Shown: positions 50,586 to 59,362 of the stretch, one piece after another
How positions within the stretch are numbered: position 1 is the stretch's first letter
Layout of the letters: each line of letters begins with the position of its first letter
From: Coprobacillus sp. CAG:605
GTDB taxonomy: Bacteria > Bacillota_I > Bacilli_A > RF39 > UBA660
NCBI GenBank assembly: GCA_000433255.1
Contig: HF998230.1
Span: 1 to 64,000 of the forward strand
DNA length: 64,000 nt
Reading direction: 5' to 3'
Position numbers and translations under genes: made by a program
Notes under the pieces: model-generated
What the model saw: the letters and a program-made list of their open reading frames with translations, nothing else
What the model was told of the DNA's origin: nothing
The model's database searches: none

Positions 50586-52562
50586 ATGAACTTAGAAAGC
50601 CTTAAAGGAGTAGGGGATGAAACCCTAAAATTACTAACCAAATTAAACATTTCTACTATCCAAGAACTCCTTGAATACTATCCTTATCGCTATGAATTTA
50701 TTCGTGTTGTAAGACTTCAAGATTGTGTGGAAAATCAAGGTATGGTTAATGCCCAAGTCATTGAAAACCCCAAAGTAATGTTTTTCAAGAAAAACTTAAA
50801 TCGTCTAACTTTTAGATGTATGTGCGACGGTAAAATCATAAACGTTACTATTTTTAACCGTAGTTTTTTAAAAAACAAATTAATACCTGCTAAACTAATA
50901 ACTTTAGTAGGAAAATATAACCCTAAAACTAACACCTTCACCGCTAGTGATATTAAAATTAACATGGTAACTACAAACTATATCGAACCCATATATCACC
51001 TTGTATCAGGTATAACCAATAAACAAATAAATACCATAATAACGAATGCCCTTACTAGTCCTTTTGACTTAGATGATTATATTCCTAACTATTTAAATGA
51101 AAAATACCAACTAATGCCCAAAGAAGAAGCCGTAAGACAAATTCATATCCCAACCAATGCTACTCTAATTAAAAAAGCCAAACTAAAATTAATCTACGAA
51201 GAATTCTTTATCTTTATGTTTAAAATGAATTACTTAAAAAAAGAACGTGAACTTCATAATCAAGGTATTAAAAGAGAGTTAACTAAAGAAGATTTAGAAA
51301 ACATAATTAATAGCCTGCCATTTACCTTAACAAAAGATCAGTTATCTACTATAAATGATATTTACAATGATTTTATCTTACCCAAAAGAATGAACCGCTT
51401 AGTTCTAGGAGACGTTGGTAGTGGTAAAACTATTGTAAGTATTGTAGCCATGGCTTTAAATAAACTTTCTAGCTATCAATCGGCCTTAATGGCCCCAACC
51501 GAAGTACTAGCGCTACAACATTATGATACAATAAAAAAAATCTTACCCCAAGTTAATGTAGGATGTCTAGTAGGAAGTATGACTAAATCAGCTAAGAAAA
51601 AAACTATTCAAGGTTTAATTGATGGTACTATTGATATCCTAGTTGGTACCCATGCCATTCTAAGTGAGAACGTTACCTTTAAAAATCTAGGCCTTGTTAT
51701 TACTGACGAACAACATCGTTTTGGTGTCAATCAACGTAATATCATCCAAAATAAAGGTACCATGGTTGACGTTATCTACATGAGTGCTACCCCAATTCCT
51801 AGAACTTACGCTCTAGCACTATATGGTGATATGGATTTATCCATGATAAAAACTAAACCAAGTGGTCGTAAAGAAATTATTACCAAAGTAGTATCCGAAA
51901 AAAATATTAAAGAGGTTCTAGAAAGTGCTTGGCAAGAATTAAAAAATGGCCATCAAATTTACTGCATAGCGCCTCTAATTCAAAACGAAGACGAAGAATC
52001 TAATTTAAATGATGTCTATAAGTTAGAAGAAAACTTTAATAAAGCATTTAACCACAAAGTACCCATTGGCATTCTCCATGGCAAAATGAAAAAAAATGAA
52101 AAAAATGAAGTTATGGCATCTTATGCCAGTGGTAAATATCGTATTCTAATTAGTACAACAGTCATTGAAGTAGGAGTTGATGTTAAAAACTCTACTATGA
52201 TAATTATTTATAATGCTGAACGTTTTGGACTTGCTACCTTACATCAACTCCGAGGCCGAGTAGGCCGCAATGACATTCAAAGTTATTGTTATTTAATTGC
52301 TAATGCTGATATTCCTCGTCTTCAAGTACTAGAGTCTTCTAACGATGGCTTCTATATAAGTGAAAAAGACTTTGAACTACGTGGAGAAGGTGATTTATTT
52401 GGTATTAAACAATCAGGAGATATGAAATTTAAACTAGGTGATATTAATCACGATAAAAAAATTCTTCTTCAATGTAAGAATGATTCTTATGAGTACTTAA
52501 AAAACTTTGATAATAATCCCCTATATTTACGTATAATTGATGATATAAAGTTTCATAATTAA
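50586..52562 (+). CDS. recG: ATP-dependent DNA helicase RecG
   Basis: 658 residues from ATG 50586. The N-terminal wedge domain starts LESLKGVGDETLKLLTKLNI. Helicase motifs: GDVGSGKTIVS (I), LMAPTEVLALQH (Ia), TDEQHRFGV (II, DEQH), MSATPIPRT (III), TTVIEVGVDV (V) and QLRGRVGRND (VI). RecG remodels stalled forks. It is slightly short at the N-terminus relative to the roughly 680-residue Bacillus form. Confidence 0.95.
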   Translation: MNLESLKGVGDETLKLLTKLNISTIQELLEYYPYRYEFIRVVRLQDCVENQGMVNAQVIENPKVMFFKKNLNRLTFRCMCDGKIINVTIFNRSFLKNKLIPAKLITLVGKYNPKTNTFTASDIKINMVTTNYIEPIYHLVSGITNKQINTIITNALTSPFDLDDYIPNYLNEKYQLMPKEEAVRQIHIPTNATLIKKAKLKLIYEEFFIFMFKMNYLKKERELHNQGIKRELTKEDLENIINSLPFTLTKDQLSTINDIYNDFILPKRMNRLVLGDVGSGKTIVSIVAMALNKLSSYQSALMAPTEVLALQHYDTIKKILPQVNVGCLVGSMTKSAKKKTIQGLIDGTIDILVGTHAILSENVTFKNLGLVITDEQHRFGVNQRNIIQNKGTMVDVIYMSATPIPRTYALALYGDMDLSMIKTKPSGRKEIITKVVSEKNIKEVLESAWQELKNGHQIYCIAPLIQNEDEESNLNDVYKLEENFNKAFNHKVPIGILHGKMKKNEKNEVMASYASGKYRILISTTVIEVGVDVKNSTMIIIYNAERFGLATLHQLRGRVGRNDIQSYCYLIANADIPRLQVLESSNDGFYISEKDFELRGEGDLFGIKQSGDMKFKLGDINHDKKILLQCKNDSYEYLKNFDNNPLYLRIIDDIKFHN

Positions 52563-52563
52563 T

Positions 52564-52590
52564 AAACATCTTGTTAATCAAGATGTTTTT
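52564..52590 (+). terminator. Terminator of recG
   Basis: AAACATCTTG/CAAGATGTTT with a 5-nt loop (about 52564-52588) then T-run. Confidence 0.8.
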
Positions 52591-52594
52591 AAAC

Positions 52595-52703
52595 AAAAAA
52601 GGAGCCTTTTGGCTCCACAGGGGGTTTTGGTTTTTTGATTGTATAAATTCACTATGTAAAATCGTAAAATATACAACCGGCATGACTTATATTATCATGC
52701 TAT
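52595..52703 (-). ncRNA. Candidate small RNA
   Basis: On the minus strand TTGACA (52731-52736) lies 15 nt from TATAAA (52710-52715). The predicted RNA has a CATGA/TCATG hairpin, a C-rich AACCCCC stretch and ends in GGAGCC/GGCTCC with T6. It has no reading frame. The short promoter spacing lowers confidence, but the terminator on an otherwise empty minus strand needs a transcript. The rest of the 52591-52942 gap, apart from a -10 TATAAT at 52916, holds nothing I can name. Confidence 0.4.
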
Positions 52704-52942
52704 ATTCAGTTTATAATGAATTTGTAAATTTGTCAATTGCCTTTTTTACAATTTTAAAAAAATTTACAGTGCTAAATTTTCTGTTTCTTTCTATATGCCT
52801 AAAATAAAGCCAAAATCCCACATGTCAATGCTTTGTAAATACATCAATTAGTTCAAAAACTTAACAAATCATTTACACCCCACAATTAAATCTAGCTATC
52901 TACTATTTTAAGTTGTATAATATAAGCACTAGGAGACCTAAT

Positions 52943-53872
52943 ATGAAAAATAACTTAAGAAATTGGCTTTCAATTTTAATACTTATTGTTTTAAGTGCAT
53001 ATCTAAAAACGTATACAATTAATCATAACTTAGTACTATCTAATCTTTCTAAAACTATTATTTTAGTAATAATGATTTTCTTTATTATTTATAACACCAT
53101 AAAATATACCTTGTATTATAAACACAAAATTAATATCATAAGCATCTTAAAAATCATATTATTACTAACTATTATTCTTATTCTTAATGTATGTTCTAAA
53201 GAAACCATTGAAGACAACTATCTTAAAATAACTGATAATCTAAAAAATACTGAAAAATTTTATGAAACAAACCATTTTGTTCGCAATTACTATCCAACTT
53301 ATATCAAATATTATAATAATACAATTTCCTTAGATAACTATATTTATACAACCTATTATGATATCGTAGGTAACCCAACTAAGACCATTAATGAAAAAAC
53401 TCACGAGCGTATTTCTACTATCAATAAACGCCAAGTAAAAATGAATTTACCAGAAATTATCTATACTACAAATATTGATAACACAATCTATCGCATCGTT
53501 AGAACAGATTATATTCTAGGTCAAAAACAAATAATTAAAGTTCAAAAATTAATTAATAAAACTTTTAAAGATATTACTAACCAAGTTACCATAAATAACT
53601 CAGCATCATTTAAATTCCTCACAAAAGATTTAGGTTACATCAATAATAACTCTAATATCAAACCTTTAAAAGTAATTACAAGTACTTCCAAAGATATAAT
53701 TGATGCCCAAATTAACTTAGATAAATATCTTCTAGAATCATTAAATATCTTAGATTTTCCTACTAAGAAAGACAATATATATGTCATGAATGTCTCCGTT
53801 TATGAAAATAGTAAAATAAAAGAAATAACCTTAGAAAGTGAGAACGGTATAACATGGAACCAACAACAATAA
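52943..53872 (+). CDS. Hypothetical membrane protein
   Basis: 309 residues from ATG 52943 (AGGAG ahead; an in-frame ATG at 52913 lies before the ribosome site). Three hydrophobic helices (about 8-25, 32-52, 65-85) are followed by about 220 polar residues, probably outside (VRNYYPTYIKYYNNTISLDN, IIYTTNIDNTIYRIVRTDYI). No family recognised. Its end overlaps the next gene by 19 nt. Confidence 0.65.
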   Translation: MKNNLRNWLSILILIVLSAYLKTYTINHNLVLSNLSKTIILVIMIFFIIYNTIKYTLYYKHKINIISILKIILLLTIILILNVCSKETIEDNYLKITDNLKNTEKFYETNHFVRNYYPTYIKYYNNTISLDNYIYTTYYDIVGNPTKTINEKTHERISTINKRQVKMNLPEIIYTTNIDNTIYRIVRTDYILGQKQIIKVQKLINKTFKDITNQVTINNSASFKFLTKDLGYINNNSNIKPLKVITSTSKDIIDAQINLDKYLLESLNILDFPTKKDNIYVMNVSVYENSKIKEITLESENGITWNQQQ

Positions 53873-56007
53873 AAAAAGTAGAACTACTAGCACCCGCTGG
53901 TGATATAAATTCCCTACGTGCCGCTATTGAAGCTGGCTGCGATGCTGTATATTTAGGCGGCAAACAATTCGGAGCTCGTGCATACTCCAATAATTTTACG
54001 AAAGAAGATCTAGTTGAAGCTATAAAACTATGTCATTTATATGGCGTTAAAGTCTATGTAACTTGTAACACTATAATATATGAAAACGAAGTACCAGACT
54101 TTTTAGACTACGTTAGATTCCTCCATCAAAATAACGTCGATGCTATTCTTATCCAAGACTTAGGAATGCTAGACTTAGTTCATAAAAAATTTCCTAACTT
54201 AGAAATCCACTCCTCAACCCAAATGCATATCCATAATTTAGACGATGTTAAACTAATGGAAAGACTTGGTATTAAAAGAGTAGTTCTAGCCCGTGAAACT
54301 TCTATTACAGCCATTAAAAATATTAAAACACATTCTAACATTGATTTAGAAATCTTTGTTCATGGATCTTTATGTATCTCATATTCTGGTGAATGTTTAA
54401 TGTCCAGTCTAATTGGAGGCCGCAGTGGCAACAGAGGAATGTGTGCTGGAACTTGTCGCTTGCCATACAATGTCCTATCTAATCATAAAATAATTAATAA
54501 AAATGAACCATATCCTTTATCTACTAAAGACCTAAACTCCCTAGAAAACTTAGAAGAATTACTTAATACTGGCATAACTTCTCTTAAAATAGAAGGCCGT
54601 ATGAAATCAAGTGACTATGTCTACTGTGTTGTCAAACTATATCGCCAAGCCATAGATAGCTACTACAAATATGGTAAAGTAATTATTAATGAATCTATCC
54701 TTCATGACTTAAAAATAATCTTTAATCGTGGTTATACCAAAGGTTTTCTCTTTAATACTGATATCCATGATTTTATCAATGGCAAAAGACCTAACCATGA
54801 AGGGGTTGAAGTAGGTACTATTATAGCTTGTAAAAAGAAAATTGCTACTATAAAATTAAGTGATACAATAAATATTGGTGATGGCATAAGAATACTAGGT
54901 GAACATGAACAAGGTTTAATAGTCAATGACTTTTATATAGATAACAAACTAAGAAAAAAAGCTAGTAGTGGTGATATCATAACAATCAAAGTCCATGAAG
55001 CCGTAAAACCAAATAGTAAAGTTTTATTAACTAATTCAAGAATTATTCATGAAAATATTGAAGAAACATTAAAATTAAACCCCAGAAAAGTACCAATTTC
55101 TTTAAAACTAACAGCTAAGTTAGATAGACCATTAACATTAGAAGTAAGTGATTCTAAAAATATAATTATTCTAAAGGATAATATCGTTGAAGAAGCCAGT
55201 AACCTACCAACAACTAAAGAAACATTAACAGAAAAACTATCCAAAGTAGGTAATACTATATATAAACTAGAAAATATAACCTTAGAATGTGATAATAATA
55301 TCTTTATTCCTTTAAAAAATCTAAACGAACTACGTCGTAACGCCCTAGAACAACTAAATGAAAAACGTTTATATCAAATACCATTTAAAGAAGAAGAATA
55401 TAGTATTGAAGTACCAGATTTTAAACAAACTAAATTAAAAACTTGCTTAGTAAATTCTAAAGAACAATATAACCAAGTTAAAAATGAATCTTATGATATC
55501 ATATATAGTACATTAGATATCCCTAATACGATAAAAAAATATCCCAAAGTTATGAACGACTATCCTGATAATCTAAAACAAGCCCTAGTAGGTGAAGTAG
55601 GGGTATTCAATAAATATCATCAAAATATTGATACTGACTATTCTCTAAATGTTGTCAATTCTTATACTGTGGCATTTCTTCATAACTTGGGCGCTAAGAA
55701 AATAACCCTTTCTTATGAACTTAATGAAACTCAAATTATAGAACTTATCTCTAACTATCACCAAAGATATCATAAACATCCTAACTTAGAAGTAATAGTC
55801 TATGGCTATCCTGAAATAATGATATCTAAGTTTAGTCTAAATAAATACTATAATAATAATGACTTAAAATTAGAAGATAGATATCATAACTTGTATAAAA
55901 TAGAAACTACTAATGATTTAATGACAATCTATCATTGTAAACTATTAGATAATAGAAATATTGATTACTATAAACTAGGTATTAATTCAATACGCATAAA
56001 TCTATAA
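53854..56007 (+). CDS. Peptidase U32 family protein (RlhA/YrrO-like)
   Basis: 717 residues. VELLAPAGDINSLRAAIEAG and AVYLGGKQFGARAYS open the TIM-like U32 domain. HGSLCISYSGECLMSS and NRGMCAGTCRLPY carry the cysteines that probably bind a cluster. KIEGRMKSSDYV follows, then a DUF3656-like middle and a C-terminal extension. Members of this family hydroxylate 23S rRNA or tRNA (RlhA, TrhP) rather than act as proteases. Which one this is cannot be told from the sequence. Confidence 0.9.
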   Translation: MEPTTIKKVELLAPAGDINSLRAAIEAGCDAVYLGGKQFGARAYSNNFTKEDLVEAIKLCHLYGVKVYVTCNTIIYENEVPDFLDYVRFLHQNNVDAILIQDLGMLDLVHKKFPNLEIHSSTQMHIHNLDDVKLMERLGIKRVVLARETSITAIKNIKTHSNIDLEIFVHGSLCISYSGECLMSSLIGGRSGNRGMCAGTCRLPYNVLSNHKIINKNEPYPLSTKDLNSLENLEELLNTGITSLKIEGRMKSSDYVYCVVKLYRQAIDSYYKYGKVIINESILHDLKIIFNRGYTKGFLFNTDIHDFINGKRPNHEGVEVGTIIACKKKIATIKLSDTINIGDGIRILGEHEQGLIVNDFYIDNKLRKKASSGDIITIKVHEAVKPNSKVLLTNSRIIHENIEETLKLNPRKVPISLKLTAKLDRPLTLEVSDSKNIIILKDNIVEEASNLPTTKETLTEKLSKVGNTIYKLENITLECDNNIFIPLKNLNELRRNALEQLNEKRLYQIPFKEEEYSIEVPDFKQTKLKTCLVNSKEQYNQVKNESYDIIYSTLDIPNTIKKYPKVMNDYPDNLKQALVGEVGVFNKYHQNIDTDYSLNVVNSYTVAFLHNLGAKKITLSYELNETQIIELISNYHQRYHKHPNLEVIVYGYPEIMISKFSLNKYYNNNDLKLEDRYHNLYKIETTNDLMTIYHCKLLDNRNIDYYKLGINSIRINL

Positions 56008-56069
56008 AATAATATAACCAAATGATTATATATATTTTAGCTATAAACCAAATATTAAAAGTTTCTTTA

Positions 56070-56108
56070 AAAACAACAAATGTGTTGTATGACTTAAAAT
56101 GTCATAAA
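56070..56108 (+). terminator. Twin hairpins after the U32 gene
   Basis: CAACA/TGTTG (near 56078-56091) and TATGAC/GTCATA (near 56090-56106) followed by A-rich sequence. On the minus strand a T-run would follow, so direction is uncertain. Confidence 0.35.
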
Positions 56109-56126
56109 AAATGTTTGATTTTTGTG

Positions 56127-56156
56127 TTGAAATATATCTTAACAATGTAGTATAAT
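56127..56156 (+). promoter_or_regulatory. Promoter of the variable surface protein gene
   Basis: TTGAAA (56127-56132), 18 nt, TATAAT (56151-56156). The leader holds a GGC/GCC mini-hairpin and AGTAGGATGG before the ATG at 56208. Confidence 0.75.
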
Positions 56157-57293
56157 TAAAATAACATAGGCGTATAGCCAAATAGTTATGAAGTAGGATG
56201 GTATTATATGAATAAAAAATTAAAAATAGCCTTAGCATCTGTTGGAGTTTTATTAACCATTTGTATTTGTATAGGAATAAGTTATGCATATTGGTTGACA
56301 GCAAAAACACAAACTGATGCCAACGTTGCTAAGGCTAACTGCTTTGATACTGTGTTTATCGAAAACAGTAGTGCAATTAACCTGGAAAAACAATTTCCTA
56401 TAACGGATGAACAGGGAGAAGCACTAAAACCCTATTCATTCACAATTAAGAATACTTGTACATATTCTGCTAATTATCAAATTAATTTAGAGACATTAGC
56501 AAGTACCTTAAAATTAAAAAATCTTCGTGTTAAAATAGGCACTAAAGCTTCTAACCTTTTATCAAATTATCCAGATGCTAGTGCATCTAAAGTTATAAGT
56601 ACTGCTACTGATGCTAGAAGATTAACAGTGGGTACTCTTGATACAGGAGATTCAATGACCTACGAATTAAGAGTATGGTTAGATAAAGATACAACATTAG
56701 ATGATATCAATAATACAGTTGGTGCAGATAATAGTTGGCAAGGAAAGATAACTGTTACAACAACCCTTGCTACAGATATAACCAACTTTGATGATGGTGT
56801 TATAGCGTCATACCCTAAATTATATCAAGGTTTAATTCCCGTTCGTTATGATGACTCGGGAAATGCCGTAGTAGCATCTTCTACTGAAGAATGGTTCAAT
56901 TATGGTAAACATAAATGGGCTAATGCTGTTTTAGTAGATTGCAGTGACAATACAATAAAAAATAAATACTTTAATAGTGATATGCAACTACGTGAAGACG
57001 CTGTAGGCAAGACTATTTCTATGGATGAAATATTACAGATGTATGTTTGGATACCAAGATACAGATATAAATTATTTAATGCCGCAAATGGTACAGTAAA
57101 TGAACAAGCTGTTCAAATAGAATTTGAAAAAGCTAGTGCTGATAAATCAACTGGTACTAAAAATGGCGAATGGCTAACTCATCCCGCATTTACATTTGGC
57201 AATACGGAATTACCTGGTTTCTGGGCTGCTAAGTTTGAAGCCTCAGGCTCAACTGATAATTATCAAATTAAACCAAATCAAAAGTCCACAGCA

Positions 57294-57475
57294 GTTGATG
57301 GTCAACCTCAATGGGGTCCTTCAATTACTGGGTGTGCCGGAGCATCTACAAGTGCTGGTGTATCAAGTTCTCAAACTGCTTGTGCCTCAGGTTATGATTG
57401 GACAGCTAAAGGTGTAAATGCTTCAACTACCGGTAACCAATATGGAATATATGATATGTCCGGTGGTGCTTGGGA
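57294..57475 (+). repeat. Imperfect 182-nt repeat, copy A (copy B 57691-57872)
   Basis: Both copies encode VDGQPQWGPSITGCAG...GIYDMSGGAW. They differ mainly at synonymous sites for the first 140 nt, then are identical for the last 38 nt or so. Their 397-nt offset is not a multiple of three. Synonymous divergence argues that copy A came from a paralogous gene, not from recent tandem duplication. Confidence 0.85.
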
Positions 57476-57690
57476 TTAGTGCCGCAAAAAGTATCACTTT
57501 GAATTCTACTAAATACGGGCTAAATAGTGGCGCAGTTGATTCTCATATGATGAAAAATACGGAGTGGGGTGCTATTGCCTTCCTAACAAACTCAATTTAT
57601 GGACGTTATAATGATTCCTCAACTTGTATTGCATCTGGCTGTGAAGTATGGATAAATAATATAAATACTGGTTATGGTAATGGTACTGAG

Positions 57691-57872
57691 GTTGATGGTC
57701 AACCACAGTGGGGTCCATCAATAACAGGCTGTGCAGGATCATCAACCAGTGCTGGTGTTTCAAATTCTCAAACGGCATGTGCTTCTGGATATGACTGGAA
57801 AACTAAGGGTGTTAATGCCTCAACTACAGGAAATCAATATGGAATATATGATATGTCCGGTGGTGCTTGGGA
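57691..57872 (+). repeat. Imperfect 182-nt repeat, copy B
   Basis: This copy is in its normal context: it follows the W..N linker and continues into EYVMGVQKDSNG, as expected for an intact FGE-like domain. Confidence 0.85.
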
Positions 57873-58104
57873 ATATGTAATGGGTGTACAAAAAGATTCT
57901 AATGGCAATGTCCAAGTTGGCTCGTCTGGCTTTAGTACTTCAAGTCTTCCTGATAGTAAGTACTATGACTTATATGATTACCAAGCAGAAGATGGAGTAG
58001 GTTATACTAGATATCATCTAGGAGATGCTACTAGAGAAGTTTTAAAGAATACTTCTAGTCAAGGAGGAAATGCTTGGTGGAGTGATTATTCTTATAACAT
58101 ATTC

Positions 58105-58227
58105 AGCTCTGAGCCTTGGGTTATTCGTGGTGGCAATTACAACGACGGCTCCCGTGCAGGCGTGTTTGCCTTCAACCATTATAACGCAGGAGGTTGGACG
58201 ATTTATTCGTTCCGCTCCGTGCTTTCT
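58105..58227 (+). other. Variable-repeat-like cassette VR1
   Basis: 123 nt encoding SSEPWVIRGGNYNDG to SFRSVLS. It is markedly richer in G+C than its surroundings, and it matches VR2 (59232-59354) at the same length without gaps. By hand count about 46 positions differ, clustered at codons that face the ligand in C-type-lectin folds. The final 21 nt are identical. This is the expected shape of a DGR variable repeat ending in its homing site. Confidence 0.65.
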
Positions 58228-58235
58228 GCCGGGTA

Positions 58236-58248
58236 GTTGCGAAGCAAC
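58236..58248 (+). other. Hairpin just after VR1
   Basis: GTTGC-GAA-GCAAC, 9 nt past the end of VR1 and starting at the last base of the stop codon. DGR target genes often carry a short DNA hairpin at this place that raises homing efficiency. VR2 lacks it. Confidence 0.55.
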
Positions 58249-58391
58249 ACACAATTTATAAGTTCAATAATATAACAAAACATATAAAAATATAATGAAA
58301 GTTAGCTATTAGTTCACACTAATAGCTTTTTGACATCCAAATAAAAAAATGCTAGACCTTAGATAGTAATAATAAGGAAGGAAGTAGAAAG

Positions 58392-58574
58392 ATGAAGTTG
58401 AGTTTAAAAAACAAATTGTGGTGGGCTCAAAATAAAGATAGAATAACAAGAATAGGTATAATATCTATAACAGCACTTATCTTAGTAGTGTCTGCAATGT
58501 ATTTTACATATTCAAAATTTACTGCTAAAAATGAAGCAACAGCATATGAAACAACAGTAGAAAAATTCACCAAA
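58392..58574 (+). pseudogene. Truncated SipW-signal/camelysin-like protein
   Basis: It starts with AGGAAGGAAG and ATG 58392. MKLSLKNKLWW, a membrane helix (IISITALILVVSAMYFTY) and SKFTAKNEATAYETTVEKF are the N-terminal 60 residues of an exported surface protein. Homology stops at the palindrome at 58577, which adds unrelated residues before a stop at 58625. The remainder of the gene is missing. Confidence 0.65.
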
Positions 58575-58576
58575 AA

Positions 58577-58607
58577 GGCTCTGTCCCACAACTTTTGGGA
58601 CAGAACC
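58577..58607. repeat. Palindrome resembling paired IS ends
   Basis: GGCTCTGTCCC/GGGACAGAACC (one mismatch or wobble) around a 9-nt loop. It looks like terminal inverted repeats of an insertion sequence brought together, or a minimal MITE. It sits exactly between two unrelated gene fragments. No transposase is nearby. Confidence 0.5.
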
Positions 58608-58621
58608 TTAATAGCAAAGAA

Positions 58622-58825
58622 TTAAGGAACATGATTTTAGCATTTATCAAAGATTCATCTAATGGAAGAACAAGACAGGAAATTAATAATTATATTTATC
58701 CAAAAATGGATGGCGACATGATATTCAAAAATAATAAAACAAGAACATCATTAACATATTTAAGAAAAAAAGGATTAATTAAAAATAAAAATACATATAA
58801 AAAACCAGTTTGGTTTGTTAAATAA
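58622..58825 (+). pseudogene. C-terminal winged-helix fragment of an ATP-binding (AlbA_2-type) protein
   Basis: About 67 codons: LAFIKDSSNGRTRQEINNYI, TRTSLTYLRKKGLIKN and KPVWFVK at the stop. This matches the extreme C-terminus of divergent-AAA/AlbA_2 ATP-binding proteins, where such a winged helix ends with a K-P-x-W. The N-terminal body is absent. Confidence 0.5.
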
Positions 58826-58838
58826 AATTATGCACAGT

Positions 58839-58876
58839 TCTGCAGAAAAATGCAAACCTCTGCGTAATTCTGCAGA
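58839..58876. repeat. 38-nt repeat with CTGCAG palindromes, copy 1 (copy 2 59015-59052)
   Basis: TCTGCAGAAAAATGCAAACC at one end and AATTCTGCAGA at the other. Only the four central bases differ between copies, which lie 176 nt apart. The AATTCTGCA motif also occurs in the palindromes upstream of ssb. Confidence 0.75.
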
Positions 58877-59189
58877 AGAAAATGAAATTCCTTTCCAAAA
58901 AGTATGAAAATAAGAAAGTGAAACCAAGCATAATCTAAAAAATGCCCCGAATATACGGCAAATTTTCACTTTTGATTTAATATTTAAAGCAAGCTTATTA
59001 GGTCATTACAAATCTCTGCAGAAAAATGCAAACCTCTTCACAATTCTGCAGACAAAAGTAAACTAGCGATAGATAAAGTAATTGAATAAATAAAAAACAG
59101 CCAAAATAGTACTTGCCTTATAATTGCTGAAATTAAAAAATAACAATGAAGTAATTCATTTATGTTAAAATGAAATAGTCATGAAAATG
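58877..59189. other. Non-coding stretch
   Basis: It holds the second 38-nt repeat (59015-59052) and otherwise AT-rich sequence with no supported gene. It separates the AlbA_2-like fragment from the VR2 remnant. Confidence 0.5.
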
Positions 59190-59362
59190 GCTGGGACTAG
59201 AACTGTAATATTTATTCCCGCAGTGACGAAAAGCTCTAACCCTTGGATGGTACGTGGTGGCGCTAATTGGGACGTCTCGCAAGCAGGGGTGTTCTACTTT
59301 TGGCGCTACACTGGTAGTGGAAACATTGAAAGATCGTTCCGCTCCGTGCTTTCTCGGCTAAA
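59190..59362 (+). pseudogene. Remnant of a variable surface protein gene with cassette VR2
   Basis: The cassette 59232-59354 encodes SSNPWMVRGGANWDVSQAGV to ERSFRSVLS, homologous to the end of the 56208 gene. Upstream, NCNIYSRSDEKL and a preceding NGWD-like stretch, out of frame, look like the residue of the domain before the cassette. The rest of the gene is gone. After the shared 21-nt end the sequence differs from that after VR1. Confidence 0.65.

Larger units (their letters stand above)
56208..58236 (+). pseudogene. SipW-signal surface protein with FGE/C-type-lectin-like variable C-terminus, frameshifted mosaic
   Basis: The first frame (423 codons to TAG at 57477-57479) has a SipW-class signal/anchor (LLTICICIGISYAYWLTAKT), a camelysin-like domain (YSFTIKNTCTYSANYQINLE) and then FGE-type sequence (MYVWIPRYRYK, LPGFWAAKFEASGS). 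It ends at GIYDMSGGAWD. One base out of phase the protein resumes as ISAAKSITLNSTKYGLNSGA, HMMKNTEWGAIAFLTNSIYG, a second GIYDMSGGAWEYVMGV, and ends PWVIRGG...AGVFAF...SFRSVLSAG. A 182-nt segment is present twice, 397 nt apart, and this breaks the frame. The surface-display role is inferred from the signal and fold. Confidence 0.75.

Noticed and set aside
52571..52807. A 78-codon plus-strand frame and a 79-codon minus frame (52444-52683)
   Set aside because: Both run across two terminators and lack ribosome sites.
56208..58236. Programmed ribosomal frameshifting joining the two halves of the variable protein gene
   Set aside because: No slippery heptamer followed by a hairpin was seen at the junction. 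The duplicated segment explains the phase change better.
59232..59354. The second cassette as the DGR template repeat
   Set aside because: Many differences from VR1 are at positions where this copy has C, G or T, which a template would not allow. It also lies in a readable gene remnant with no reverse transcriptase beside it.
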